Shown here: positions 16,421-24,701 of the stretch, piece by piece
Layout: each line of letters starts with the position of its first letter
How positions within the stretch are numbered: position 1 is the first letter of the stretch
From: Bifidobacterium reuteri DSM 23975
GTDB taxonomy: Bacteria; Actinomycetota; Actinomycetes; Actinomycetales; Bifidobacteriaceae
Assembly (NCBI RefSeq): GCF_000741695.1
Contig: NZ_JGZK01000002.1
Span: 265,742-329,741 of the forward strand
Direction of reading: 5' to 3'
DNA: 64,000 bases
The notes under the pieces: generated by a model
The model's input: the letters and a program-made list of their open reading frames with translations, nothing else
What the model was told of the DNA's origin: nothing
Databases searched by the model: none
Program-made: the position numbers and the translations under genes

Positions 16421-17524
16421 ATGAAGCAGTTTGATTACGCCCACACAGCGGAAGCGCTGCTTACGCCACGAACCATCAACCTGCTGACCGCAATCCACGA
16501 AGCCAAAGGACGGCAAAGCGTACAAGCGGCGATTCATCCGGAAACACTGGAATCCATGACGGCGATCGCCCGCATTCAAAGCACCAGCGCATCCAACCGC
16601 ATCGAAGGCATCTCCACCAGTGACCAAAGGCTCAACGCACTGGTTACAGCGAAAACCACCCCGCGCAACCGTGACGAAGAGGAAATCGCAGGATATCGGG
16701 ATGTACTGTCCACCATTCACGAGAACCACGACTACATCCCGCTCACGCCGAACGTCATTCTCCAACTGCACCGCGACCTGTTCCGGCACACGCCACTTAT
16801 CTTCGGCGGCCATTTCAAAGACACGAACAACCTCATCGTCGAACGTGACGCCGCAGGCAACAGTTCCGTTCGTTTCACGCCGCCCAACGCTCTCATCACA
16901 CCGGAACTGGTCGGGCAAGCGTGCGCATCCTATGCCGCCACGATTCAGGACGGACGCACCGACCCTCTGCTCGCCATCGCTTTGTTCGTGTTCGACTTCA
17001 CGTGCATCCATCCGTTCAACGACGGCAACGGCCGTATGAGTCGATTGCTTACACTGCTGCTCACGTATCGCGCAGGATACAAAATCGGTAAATACATCAG
17101 CATCGAACGTCTTATCGAAAGCAGCAAAGAGACATATTACGAAGCGTTGGCCGCCAGCACGCAAGGCTGGACTGCGAACGCCAACGATTACGCGCCGTTC
17201 GTCAATTATCTGCTCGGCGTCATCCTGAGGGCATATAAGGAATTCGACGAGCGATTTGGCATACTCGGTTCTATTTCTTCTGATTCCTCAACACCGTCGA
17301 CAATCCAATCAAAGCCGACCAAGCGGGCAAAGCCGACCAAAGAACAACGAATCGCAGCGCTGTTCGATCAGACGCTTTCGCCACTATCGAAAGCAGCGGT
17401 CCTCGAACGACTGCCGGACATCAGCGAAACCACGGTAGAGCGGGCTTTGCGAGCGCTGGTAAACTCAGGCGCGATCATCAAAATCGGCGCTGGACGCAGT
17501 ACGCGCTACATCAAGCAACGGTAA
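16421..17524 (+). CDS. Fic-domain protein, class II, with C-terminal winged helix
   Basis: A probable AMP-transferase: Fic enzymes move AMP from ATP onto hydroxyl side chains of target proteins. The Fic motif HPFNDGNGR starts at His197. The N-terminal self-inhibition motif is SNRIEG, with Ser58 and Glu62 in the (S/T)xxxE(G/N) pattern, which makes it class II. The last 60 residues (EQRIAALFDQTL...SETTVERALRALVNSGAIIKIGAG) form a helix-turn-helix of the kind that often binds the gene's own promoter. It is 367 residues, normal for this architecture. The ribosome site GGAAGG sits 14 bases before this ATG but 4 bases before another ATG at 16411 that opens a seven-codon overlapping frame. The target is unknown. 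Confidence 0.92.
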   Translation: MKQFDYAHTAEALLTPRTINLLTAIHEAKGRQSVQAAIHPETLESMTAIARIQSTSASNRIEGISTSDQRLNALVTAKTTPRNRDEEEIAGYRDVLSTIHENHDYIPLTPNVILQLHRDLFRHTPLIFGGHFKDTNNLIVERDAAGNSSVRFTPPNALITPELVGQACASYAATIQDGRTDPLLAIALFVFDFTCIHPFNDGNGRMSRLLTLLLTYRAGYKIGKYISIERLIESSKETYYEALAASTQGWTANANDYAPFVNYLLGVILRAYKEFDERFGILGSISSDSSTPSTIQSKPTKRAKPTKEQRIAALFDQTLSPLSKAAVLERLPDISETTVERALRALVNSGAIIKIGAGRSTRYIKQR

Positions 17525-17534
17525 CGTCAGCAGC

Positions 17535-17757
17535 TAGTGGTCTGTCTCGTACATAATTGAGCACTGCATATTCTGTCTCTCCCCCAGTCAGCTTCGCTGA
17601 CAGCCCGTCCTGCAATCAGGGACGCGCTCTGCGCGCGGTTTTGCCAGCTCGCCTGTCAGCTCGCACGTTGCCTACAAACAGCTCCGCTGTTTGCTTCACG
17701 GCAACATCCCGTCAGAGGGGGCCAACACCACTCAACCAACTACGAGACGGACCACTA
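17535..17757. mobile_element. MITE-like element with terminal inverted repeats (best preserved copy)
   Basis: The ends are TAGTGGTCTGTCTCGTA and TACGAGACGGACCACTA, a 17-bp inverted repeat with one mismatch. The 223-bp interior holds the family's hairpins: GTCAGCTTCGCTGAC, a GCGCGCGG block and AAACAGCTCCGCTGTTT. It has no coding capacity. It ends five bases from the msrAB stop and may serve as its terminator. Confidence 0.8.
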
Positions 17758-17762
17758 AAGCG

Positions 17763-18791
17763 CTACGCGCAATAGTCAGCCGGTTCGCCAGCCTCACCGT
17801 CCACCGCCGGAATCCAGGCGCCGTAGCCCTCAGCCTCCATCTGCGAGCGCGGCACGAACCGGAGCGCGGCGGAATTCATGCAGTAGCGCAGGCCGCCGCG
17901 ATCCGCAGGACCGTCCTCGAACACATGGCCCAAATGAATCTGCGTTTCGGATGTGCGCACCTCGATACGGTCGCGCCCAGGGATGCGATGGTCCTCGTGC
18001 TCGGTGAGTAGCGAGGCCTTGAGCGGTTTCGAGAACGCCGGCCAGCCGCAGCCGGAATCGAACTTGTCGCGCGAGGAGAACAGCGGTTCCCCGCTGACGA
18101 TATCCACGTAGATGCCCGGCTCGAACTCATGGTCGTATTCGTTGACGAACGGGCGTTCGGTGGCCGCGTGCTGCGTGACCGCGAACTGTTCGAGCGTCAG
18201 GTCCCAGATCCGTTCCACATACTTCTGCCGGCGCTTCACGTTCGCGATGGCGGCGATAGGCACATGGCAGTAGCCGCCGGGATTGTTGATGAGGTAGTCC
18301 TGATGGTAGTCCTCGGCTGGGTAGAAGTTGCGCAGCGGCTCGACCAGGACCGCCGGGCGCTGCGGCTGGCGGTCCACCAGCTGCTCGAGCGCCGCGATAT
18401 ACACGGCCTTCTGCGCGGCTCTCTGCGCTTCGCCGGAGTCGCCCTCTGCATCGCTCGCATAGAACAATCCAGTGCGATACTGCCGTCCGCGATCCTCGCC
18501 CTGCTGATTCACGGAGAACGGGTCGATGACCTCGAGGAACAGCAGCGTCAGCGTGCGCAGGCTCACCCGAGCCGGGTCGAACGTGACCTTCACGGTCTCG
18601 GCCGCATCCGTGGCCCCGGAACAAACCTGCTCATACGTGGGGTTCTCGATATTCGACTGCGCGTAGCCGACCGTGGTGTCGATGACGCCGTCGACATTCT
18701 GGAAGTAACGTTCGAGACCCCAGAAGCAGCCGCCTGCAAAATATGCAGTCTGGGCGTTCGCATCGTTCGCATTATTCACGTTCTCATCCAT
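17763..18791 (-). CDS. msrAB: Bifunctional peptide methionine sulfoxide reductase MsrA/MsrB
   Basis: Repairs oxidised methionine in proteins, with MsrA acting on the S form and MsrB on the R form of the sulfoxide. The 342-residue fusion has MsrA first: [12 protein letters not shown] near residue 20 holds the catalytic Cys, and the [10 protein letters not shown] block follows near 157. MsrB follows at about 195-330, with a [10 protein letters not shown] block and the catalytic Cys in [11 protein letters not shown]. The usual paired CxxC zinc sites of MsrB appear absent. There is no strong ribosome site before ATG 18791, and it may be leaderless. This fusion is typical of Gram-positive gut and oral bacteria. 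Confidence 0.95.
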   Translation of the reverse strand: MDENVNNANDANAQTAYFAGGCFWGLERYFQNVDGVIDTTVGYAQSNIENPTYEQVCSGATDAAETVKVTFDPARVSLRTLTLLFLEVIDPFSVNQQGEDRGRQYRTGLFYASDAEGDSGEAQRAAQKAVYIAALEQLVDRQPQRPAVLVEPLRNFYPAEDYHQDYLINNPGGYCHVPIAAIANVKRRQKYVERIWDLTLEQFAVTQHAATERPFVNEYDHEFEPGIYVDIVSGEPLFSSRDKFDSGCGWPAFSKPLKASLLTEHEDHRIPGRDRIEVRTSETQIHLGHVFEDGPADRGGLRYCMNSAALRFVPRSQMEAEGYGAWIPAVDGEAGEPADYCA

Positions 18792-18901
18792 ATGTCTTAC
18801 GCTACTACCTTCCGGTGCCCTTCACTCGAATCATGCGAATCCGTTCCGTCACCACGGACAATGGCGCGCGCGAATACCGACAACTGGCATATGCTGAACG
18901 T

Positions 18902-19210
18902 ATGACTCAAGCATCGCAAGAACCGAAACCGGCGCGCACCTCATGGCTGAAGGTCTCAGGACGCAGACAGGCATGGGCGACCATCATCGGCACTGTCATC
19001 GTGGTGGCGCTGATTACGCTTGCCCTCGGATTCCTCGTGAGTTGGGGGCTTGCCGCGATTGCGGTGATCATCATGGTGCCGGGAGCGATTTCTTTGGCGA
19101 TTCTGGCGCGTCACCCGGAATCCACCGGCGGGCGCAGCATGTTCGGCATTTCCGACCCGGCCACGCTGCTTGACCCGTTGCGCCGGCCGTCCGAGCGCCG
19201 CGGCAAATAA
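18902..19210 (+). CDS. Small membrane protein, 102 residues
   Basis: Function unknown. ATG 18902 is preceded at 12 bases by TATGCT, which fits a -10 element and a leaderless or very short leader. After a 30-residue polar N-terminus, two adjacent hydrophobic helices (about 28-50 and 52-72) are followed by a basic tail ending LRRPSERRGK. The coding frame keeps high GC at third positions. It is divergent from msrAB, and the two share a short 110-base intergenic region. I recognise no domain. Confidence 0.65.
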   Translation: MTQASQEPKPARTSWLKVSGRRQAWATIIGTVIVVALITLALGFLVSWGLAAIAVIIMVPGAISLAILARHPESTGGRSMFGISDPATLLDPLRRPSERRGK

Positions 19211-19367
19211 CCGTCGACCGACCGGCTGCATCAGACTTGGTCCCTGGCCCATCACTGTCTCTGTACGCCGGCGAATCCACCTTCCGCAGCCCGCAGCCCC
19301 CAGACCAGCCAGACCCGTCAGGCCTGTTTCACGGGGAACACCAAGTAGGACGCGCCGGCCGTGCGGC

Positions 19368-20315
19368 CTACTTGCGCGCGGTGACCAAGTAGTTGAGCAC
19401 CGAGCCAGCAGCCACCAGCAGCGCACCCACCCAGAACGGCAACGACAGCGCCAGACCGAGCAATACCGCGCTGGCAGCGGTGGACAGCACCGGCGTGGCA
19501 TACGAGGCGATGGCCAGACGTTCCATCGAACCGTGCAGGATGCCGTAACCCCAACAGGCATAGCCGCCTGCAATCACCGCCGCACAGACCACCACGAACA
19601 CCCATGATTCCAAGCTCGGCATCTGCTCCGGCCAACCCTGGCCGGATGCGAAATGAATGATCCACAACGCCACGGCCACACACGGGAAGAACAACGACGT
19701 GCCGTCCACGCCCTGAGACCAAGCCGGCGTGAACACCGCGTACACGGACCATGCCAACGCCCCGAAGAACGCCAGCGCATACGGCAACGGATCCGCCGCA
19801 ATATGCGCCACCGCCGCATTCCAGTCCAACCCGGAATTACCGCCCACGGCGAGCGCCACACCAGCCGTGGCCACGACCGCGCCCGGCAGCACCCTGGCTA
19901 TCGCGTGACGGCGATGCGAGACACCTGCCGCGAGCAGCACCATCATCGTGGGCCACAGGTAATTGACCAGACTCACTTCCACTGCGGACGCGTCGGTCGA
20001 GGCCAGCCCAAGCGACAAGGAAATCGAAGACTCGTAGAACACGAACAGCAGACCGCCGACGATCAGGTACTTGCGCGGGAATTGCTTCAATGGCGCCGGT
20101 CGGCGGAATATCAGCAGCAGCACTCCGCCAACGGTATAGATCAGCGCCGAACCAAGCGTGGCGCCGAAACCGTCGGAGACGATGCGGACCGTGCCGGCCA
20201 TGAAACTCCACAGCACAATGGCCATGAGGCCCACCGCTGTGGCACGCGCGGACACCACATGACCGCCGGCGAGGTTCGCCGCCGCGCTCTCTCGTTTGCT
20301 GCCGTCATTCGCCAT
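19368..20315 (-). CDS. EamA/DMT-family exporter, YddG-like
   Basis: A ten-helix drug/metabolite transporter of 315 residues with two internally repeated EamA halves. The N-terminal half has GLMAIVLWSFMAGTVRIVSDGFGATLGSAL. The stretch VEVSLVNYLWPTMMVLLA matches the conserved NYLWP segment of aromatic amino-acid exporters such as YddG. The second half has CWGYGILHGSMERLAIASYATPVLST. ATG 20315 has GGGGAGG upstream with normal spacing; an upstream in-frame start at 20387 would add a basic, unconserved leader. Aromatic amino-acid export is an inference from family resemblance. Confidence 0.85.
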   Translation of the reverse strand: MANDGSKRESAAANLAGGHVVSARATAVGLMAIVLWSFMAGTVRIVSDGFGATLGSALIYTVGGVLLLIFRRPAPLKQFPRKYLIVGGLLFVFYESSISLSLGLASTDASAVEVSLVNYLWPTMMVLLAAGVSHRRHAIARVLPGAVVATAGVALAVGGNSGLDWNAAVAHIAADPLPYALAFFGALAWSVYAVFTPAWSQGVDGTSLFFPCVAVALWIIHFASGQGWPEQMPSLESWVFVVVCAAVIAGGYACWGYGILHGSMERLAIASYATPVLSTAASAVLLGLALSLPFWVGALLVAAGSVLNYLVTARK

Positions 20316-20396
20316 GGCCGCACCTCCCCGTGCCTTTCCCAGTTTCCGGTTCTGTTTCCGGTTCCGGGGCCACTCTACCTGCTCCAAGATACGAAA

Positions 20397-20428
20397 ATGC
20401 CGGGCAAGGCATTCGCCTTGTCCGGCAT
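20397..20428 (-). terminator. Probable terminator downstream of hsp20
   Basis: A 14-bp stem (ATGCCGGGCAAGGC / GCCTTGTCCGGCAT, one mismatch) with a 4-base loop. Read on the minus strand it is followed by TTTTCG. It lies 226 bases past the hsp20 stop and just before the EamA gene. Confidence 0.6.
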
Positions 20429-20653
20429 GTCATTGGCTCTGTTTCCCGCCGCCCATCGGCTAGTCAGCGTAGAAAACGTAGGATGGGCAGCGCAGGAAGC
20501 AGGTCATCGTTAGTCGCTATTCCATTCCATACACCCAGTCGGATGCCTCCTCGTTCAGGAGGCCGGCCCAACGGATGTATGCCGTTGGGCATCAACTCTC
20601 GGCACTGGGCTTCGGAACGAGCTTACGACTCGGAATCGAAGCAACCTGTGGAA

Positions 20654-21178
20654 TCAGCCCTCAATAGCGATCTGGTGCTTGGTCTCGACCTGCGGCTGAG
20701 CCTGCATCTTCGGAACCTGGATGCACAGCATGCCGTTGCTGTAGCTGGCATGAATGTCGGATTCCTTCACATCGTCGCCGACGTAGAAGCTGCGAGAGCA
20801 GGTGCCCATGTAGCGTTCGCGACGCAGCCAGCGACCGGATTCGTTCGTGCCGCATGCGCACTGCTCACTGGAATCCTTGGAAGCGGAAGCCGAGGCGTCC
20901 GCGGACTCAGGGGCCTTGTCCTCATGCTCGCTGCTGCGCGAGGCGGACACGGTCAGATAGCCGTTGTTGAGCTCGAGCTTGATATCGTCCTTCTTGAAGC
21001 CAGGCATGTCGATATCGACGTCGTAGCCCTTGGCGGTCTCACGAACATCCGTGTTCATCATGTTCGCCGGCATGGCCGCAGCCACCTGACTGTCCATGTT
21101 GCGCCAGCCCTCGAAGAACGGGTCATCGAACATATCAGAGAACATCGTGTCATTCATCAAAGCCGGAAACATTGCCAT
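20654..21178 (-). CDS. hsp20: Hsp20 / alpha-crystallin family small heat-shock protein
   Basis: An ATP-independent chaperone that holds unfolding proteins. It has 174 residues; AAGGAG lies eight bases before ATG 21178. The N-terminus MAMFPALMNDTMFSDMFDDPFFEGW is typical. The alpha-crystallin domain begins at TDVRETAKGYDVDIDMPGFKKDDIKLELNNGYLTVSASRS (about 43-82) and resumes at RSFYVGDDVKESDIHASYSNGMLCIQVPK. Between these is a loop of about 35 residues rich in Ser, Ala, Asp and Glu with a CxC and a further Cys (EQCACG, GTCSR). That loop is longer than in common Hsp20 proteins and may be redox- or metal-sensitive (inference). I see no CIRCE or HAIR operator in the 370-base upstream region. Confidence 0.93.
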   Translation of the reverse strand: MAMFPALMNDTMFSDMFDDPFFEGWRNMDSQVAAAMPANMMNTDVRETAKGYDVDIDMPGFKKDDIKLELNNGYLTVSASRSSEHEDKAPESADASASASKDSSEQCACGTNESGRWLRRERYMGTCSRSFYVGDDVKESDIHASYSNGMLCIQVPKMQAQPQVETKHQIAIEG

Positions 21179-21549
21179 AATCGGTACTCCTTGAATAGGA
21201 GAGAACCTGCTTGGCTTGCCGCCGCACTCCCCGCGCTGGCGGGGAGGCGACAGCTATCGTGGCCGGTTCCGGAACCTCCCGGGCTCTCAACCTTTGACCT
21301 TCACTTCATCCAATTCCCTGGGCGGGCAATCATTCCACAATTATGCTCACAGAGAAATAACGCTGGAATCCGCGAAATTCCGCCGTTTTGCATCAGCCGG
21401 CGTATTCCTGGAGATGCACTCAGTGTCCCGCGTCGGAAACTCGTTGACGAACTACCCCTCAGTCCCGCTTCGCGGGCCAGCTCCCCTGACAAGGGGAGCC
21501 GACGATAATCAACGAACTTCTGACGCGACATACTGGGAACGCGCCAGGC
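21179..21549. other. Intergenic region upstream of hsp20 with a short repeat copy
   Basis: No gene is supported. 21462-21505 holds a short piece of the dispersed repeat family (ACCCCTCAGTCCCGCTTCGC and AAGGGGAGCC ends). A CCTTTGACCTT stretch near 21295 is the only AT-rich promoter-like part. Confidence 0.5.
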
Positions 21550-22731
21550 TCACATCTGCTGGGCGTTTTCGATCAGGGCGTTCTTGAGGTCGGCCTCAAT
21601 CTGGCGCATCTTGACCTGCGCGGCCTCGCGGTTGGCCTTGCCTTCCTTCTGAATCTGCACGGTCTCCTTCAGGGTGGCGATGAGCTCGGAGTTGATCTTC
21701 TCCAACGTGTCGATCTCCACCACGGAGCGCTGGTTGGCCTTCTCGGCGTCCACCGCGCCCTTGTGCAGGGCGGCCGCGTTCTTCTGCAGCAGCTTGTTGG
21801 TCACGTCGTCCGCCTTGTTCTGCAGGTCCAACGCCTTGCGCTGGTTGGACAGACCCAGCGCGATCACCATCTGGCTCTTCCACACCGGGATGGTGGTGGA
21901 GATGGTGGTGTCGATCTTGTCCACGATGGTCTGGTCGGCGTTCTGGATGATCTTGATCTGCGGCGCGGTCTGCAGCGTCACCACGGAGATGCGGTCCAGA
22001 TCGTCGAGTCGCTTCTCGAAACGGTCCAGCTTGGCCTTGAAGTCCTTGAGCAGCTGCGCCTGCATCGGGTCGCCGCTCTTCTGCGCTTCGGCCTCCAGCG
22101 CCGGCAGCTGAGTCGCGCGGAAGTCGGCGAGCGCCTTCTTGCCGGCCAGCACGGTGATCTTGAGTTCGCGGTACTGCTGGGCGTTCTGCGCGTACATCGT
22201 GTCGTACATGGAGATGTCCGCGACCAGTCGCGCCTGCGCGCGCTCGAGCTTGGTGATGATCTCGTCGATCTGCGAATCGACCTTCTGGTAGCGGCGGCGC
22301 AGCTTGTCGATGGAGACGGCCACCTGTCCGATGATCGGAATCTTGCGGAATCCGCCAAGTTCGGCCTCATCGATGGTCACGAGCATGGTGTTGAGCAGCT
22401 CGCCGGCCTCGCCGGTGTCCTTGGAGCGGGTTTCGGAGAGGATCTCGTCGGCGAAGGTGGAGGTGGCGCGCTGGGCGTCCTTGCCGTACGACGATTCGAT
22501 GCCGTCGCGCGTGAAGTCGATCTGCGCGGCGAGCTGGTTGACCGACTGCTGGTCGTCGGCCGGCAGCTTGGCGATCTGCTGGTCCGGGGTCAGCGAGGCG
22601 ACCGCCTCGGCTTCGGCGGCCGTGGGTACCAGAGCGCCATTCGCAGCGCCGGCGCCGGTGCCGAGCGACGGGTTGGTGACTGCCGCGGTGCCGCCTTTGG
22701 CAAGGTCCGCAAGGGTGATTGTGTTGGCCAT
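21550..22731 (-). CDS. telA: TelA-family toxic-anion (tellurite) resistance protein
   Basis: A 393-residue coiled-coil-rich cytoplasmic protein of the TelA family. The biochemical role is unknown; members are linked to tellurite and envelope stress. The first 60 residues are Ala/Thr-rich. The rest is almost all helix, with the conserved core ELLNTMLVTIDEAELGGFRKIPIIGQ and DKIDTTISTTIPVWKSQMVIALGL, then QRKALDLQNKADDVTNKLLQKNA. AAAGGAA lies before ATG 22731. It is the last gene of a four-gene set, 69 bases after the membrane-anchored solute-binding protein. Linkage to an XpaC-like gene is also known in Bacillus. Confidence 0.92.
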   Translation of the reverse strand: MANTITLADLAKGGTAAVTNPSLGTGAGAANGALVPTAAEAEAVASLTPDQQIAKLPADDQQSVNQLAAQIDFTRDGIESSYGKDAQRATSTFADEILSETRSKDTGEAGELLNTMLVTIDEAELGGFRKIPIIGQVAVSIDKLRRRYQKVDSQIDEIITKLERAQARLVADISMYDTMYAQNAQQYRELKITVLAGKKALADFRATQLPALEAEAQKSGDPMQAQLLKDFKAKLDRFEKRLDDLDRISVVTLQTAPQIKIIQNADQTIVDKIDTTISTTIPVWKSQMVIALGLSNQRKALDLQNKADDVTNKLLQKNAAALHKGAVDAEKANQRSVVEIDTLEKINSELIATLKETVQIQKEGKANREAAQVKMRQIEADLKNALIENAQQM

Positions 22732-22800
22732 GATGATTCCTTTCGTAACAGGTGTGACAGATGTGAGAGGTTATGGACGATGGTGTACCGCGATGATTGT

Positions 22801-23907
22801 CTACTGCTGCGGCTGCACGCCTTGGAGCGCGGTGATGAGCTGCTGCATGGCGTCGTTGTTGGGCAATTCGGAGACGGCCGGGATCTGGTCGAGCGTGCCG
22901 GGCACGCCGAACCGCTTGATCGGATCGGTGCCGGCGAAGTTGGCCGCGCGGAAGCCGTGACGCTCCCATGCCAGTTTCTGCACCTTCTGGCTCTTAAGCA
23001 GATCCAGAAGCTTCACTCCCTTGTCATCCAGCGCCATCAGCGTATGCGTGCTCCACACGGTCGGCGTCGGGTAGACGATCACCACGTCGTCCTTGATCTG
23101 CTTGAACGCGTCCGGCTGGTTCACCGCGAGGTCCAGCAGCTGCGATTCATAGCCGACCATCATCGGCTTCGAGCCGACGCCCAGTGTCAGGAACTGGTTG
23201 AACGAATCCTCGGAGGAGGTCTCCATCCAGCCCGACTTGGCGAAAATAGCCTTGATAGTCTCGCCGTCGCGCGCCACTGATTCGGTGGTGGCCGGCTGGC
23301 CGCCGTTCAAGACGGTGGCGATCAGCGCCGCGTATTCGTTGCCTGAGTTCGACTGCACCGGGTCGGTGGAGTCGATACGGAACTGTCCGTAGCCGGCCGC
23401 ATAGCCGACGTCCGCCCAGGTCTTGCTGTTGACCATCGCGTCCACGGCCTTGGCCATGTCCATGTGGTAGGCGCCGGAATCGTCTTTGGTGATCAGCCCA
23501 CCGGAGACCAGCCCCTCGGCGACCGCCTTATGCGTATACAGTACGATTGGCGAGTTGAAGACGATGTCGCTCTGGGTGGCCTTCACACCTTTGGCCTTGC
23601 CATATTCCACGGCGGCGCGCGACGAGGGGAACAGGTAATCCATGCCATTGGCATCCGCGTCCATCATGGCCAGAGATCCGGCCTTGCGATAGTCGACGTT
23701 GAGCCCCTGCTCCGCTGCGAGTTCCTTGAATTTGGCGTCATCGAACAGGCCAATCTTCTCGCCGCCGAGGTAGCCGGTGACGCTGACTTTCTCGACCGGG
23801 GCCGCCGGTTTGGGCTGCGCCTGGCGCCATACGAAGGCACCTCCCACGATCGCCACTACCGCGAGCAGGGCGATTAGGCCGATGATTTTCGATTTTGATA
23901 GGTTCAT
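22801..23907 (-). CDS. Membrane-anchored solute-binding-fold protein
   Basis: 368 residues with one N-terminal membrane helix (about 8-27, IIGLIALLAVVAIVGGAFVW) and then an extracytoplasmic domain like type 2 periplasmic binding proteins. YLGGEKIGLFDDAKFKELAAEQGLNVDYRKAGS resembles the first lobe of binding proteins. STDPVQSNSGNEYAAL resembles a ligand-binding loop and is nearly repeated as ATQSNSGASAYLAF in the VWA protein two genes upstream. There is no lipobox. Its ATG overlaps the stop of the XpaC-like gene by four bases. No transporter permease or ATPase lies nearby, so it may act as a sensor or scaffold rather than in uptake (inference). Confidence 0.75.
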   Translation of the reverse strand: MNLSKSKIIGLIALLAVVAIVGGAFVWRQAQPKPAAPVEKVSVTGYLGGEKIGLFDDAKFKELAAEQGLNVDYRKAGSLAMMDADANGMDYLFPSSRAAVEYGKAKGVKATQSDIVFNSPIVLYTHKAVAEGLVSGGLITKDDSGAYHMDMAKAVDAMVNSKTWADVGYAAGYGQFRIDSTDPVQSNSGNEYAALIATVLNGGQPATTESVARDGETIKAIFAKSGWMETSSEDSFNQFLTLGVGSKPMMVGYESQLLDLAVNQPDAFKQIKDDVVIVYPTPTVWSTHTLMALDDKGVKLLDLLKSQKVQKLAWERHGFRAANFAGTDPIKRFGVPGTLDQIPAVSELPNNDAMQQLITALQGVQPQQ

Positions 23908-24701
23908 TGCTGCTTGTGCTGCCCTTCTTGATTCCGCTGATCAGCTGCCATCGGCCGAACCGCGACCGGTTGCGCCTGCTGCTTGCCGACGAGCCCCTGC
24001 GGCAATCCTGTAACCCCATGGATTCCCGCAGCGTTCGCGCCGGAAGTCAACGCCGGCGCTGACGTGGCTTCAGACGCCGCCGCAGCCGCTGTCTCAGTGT
24101 CGTATCCGTCCATGCGGGCCAGACGCTGGATGGCGTCGGAATCAGCCGCAATACCCAACGTCTTGCTGCTGACCGCACGACTGAGCTCGCCCGCTGCCGT
24201 GCGTTCGAGCACCTGCAGCGCCTCGATGGTTTCCGTGCGCGCCTTGGCGATCTGATCGTGTGCGCCGGAGCTTTCCACATCGATGTAGGAACGCAGCAAT
24301 TGCTCGGTCTGCTCGCCGTACACGGTGATGTAATGGCGCAGTGTCTGGTAGGCGGAGGTGTCGCGGGTTACGTAGTTCACCAGATCGCGCGTGGCCACGA
24401 TGAAATCGTTGGCCTCGGCGCGTACATATGGATCGCGCACCTGAGCGGTCAGTGCGGAGATCGACTTCAGCCGGGCATTGGCGGCGTCAATGGTATCGGC
24501 CGCCTTCTGGCCGTTGGGTAATGCGGAGGCCAGCATCTTGCCGATGCGACGCTCGGGCTCGGTCAGCGTGGACGCGGCCACATAGCCGAGTCCGGCCAAC
24601 ACCACAGCCACGCCGACACCGACCACACCACCGCCGGCTACCCAGAAGCCAAGCCCCGCGAACGCAAGTCCTACGATGAATCCGCAAATCACCTGAAGCA
24701 T
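23904..24701 (-). CDS. XpaC-like (5-bromo-4-chloroindolyl phosphate hydrolysis family) membrane protein
   Basis: 265 residues. Two closely spaced hydrophobic helices at about 3-46 (glycine- and valine-rich) are followed by a helical cytoplasmic domain with LRHYITVYGEQTEQLLRSYIDVE, which matches the LxxYxxxTxxLLxxYxxLE pattern of XpaC proteins. An Ala/Ser-rich tail follows. The start codon overlaps the stop of the VWA gene by one base (TGATG). XpaC and TelA genes are neighbours in Bacillus, which supports both calls. The enzymatic name is historical; no hydrolase motif is visible. Confidence 0.7.
   Translation of the reverse strand: MLQVICGFIVGLAFAGLGFWVAGGGVVGVGVAVVLAGLGYVAASTLTEPERRIGKMLASALPNGQKAADTIDAANARLKSISALTAQVRDPYVRAEANDFIVATRDLVNYVTRDTSAYQTLRHYITVYGEQTEQLLRSYIDVESSGAHDQIAKARTETIEALQVLERTAAGELSRAVSSKTLGIAADSDAIQRLARMDGYDTETAAAAASEATSAPALTSGANAAGIHGVTGLPQGLVGKQQAQPVAVRPMAADQRNQEGQHKQQ

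Noticed and set aside
21285..21310. CtsR- or HspR-type operator upstream of hsp20
   Set aside because: Only one partial GGTCAAA-like unit is present, followed by GGTTGA. No second perfect unit, and no CIRCE or HAIR inverted repeat.
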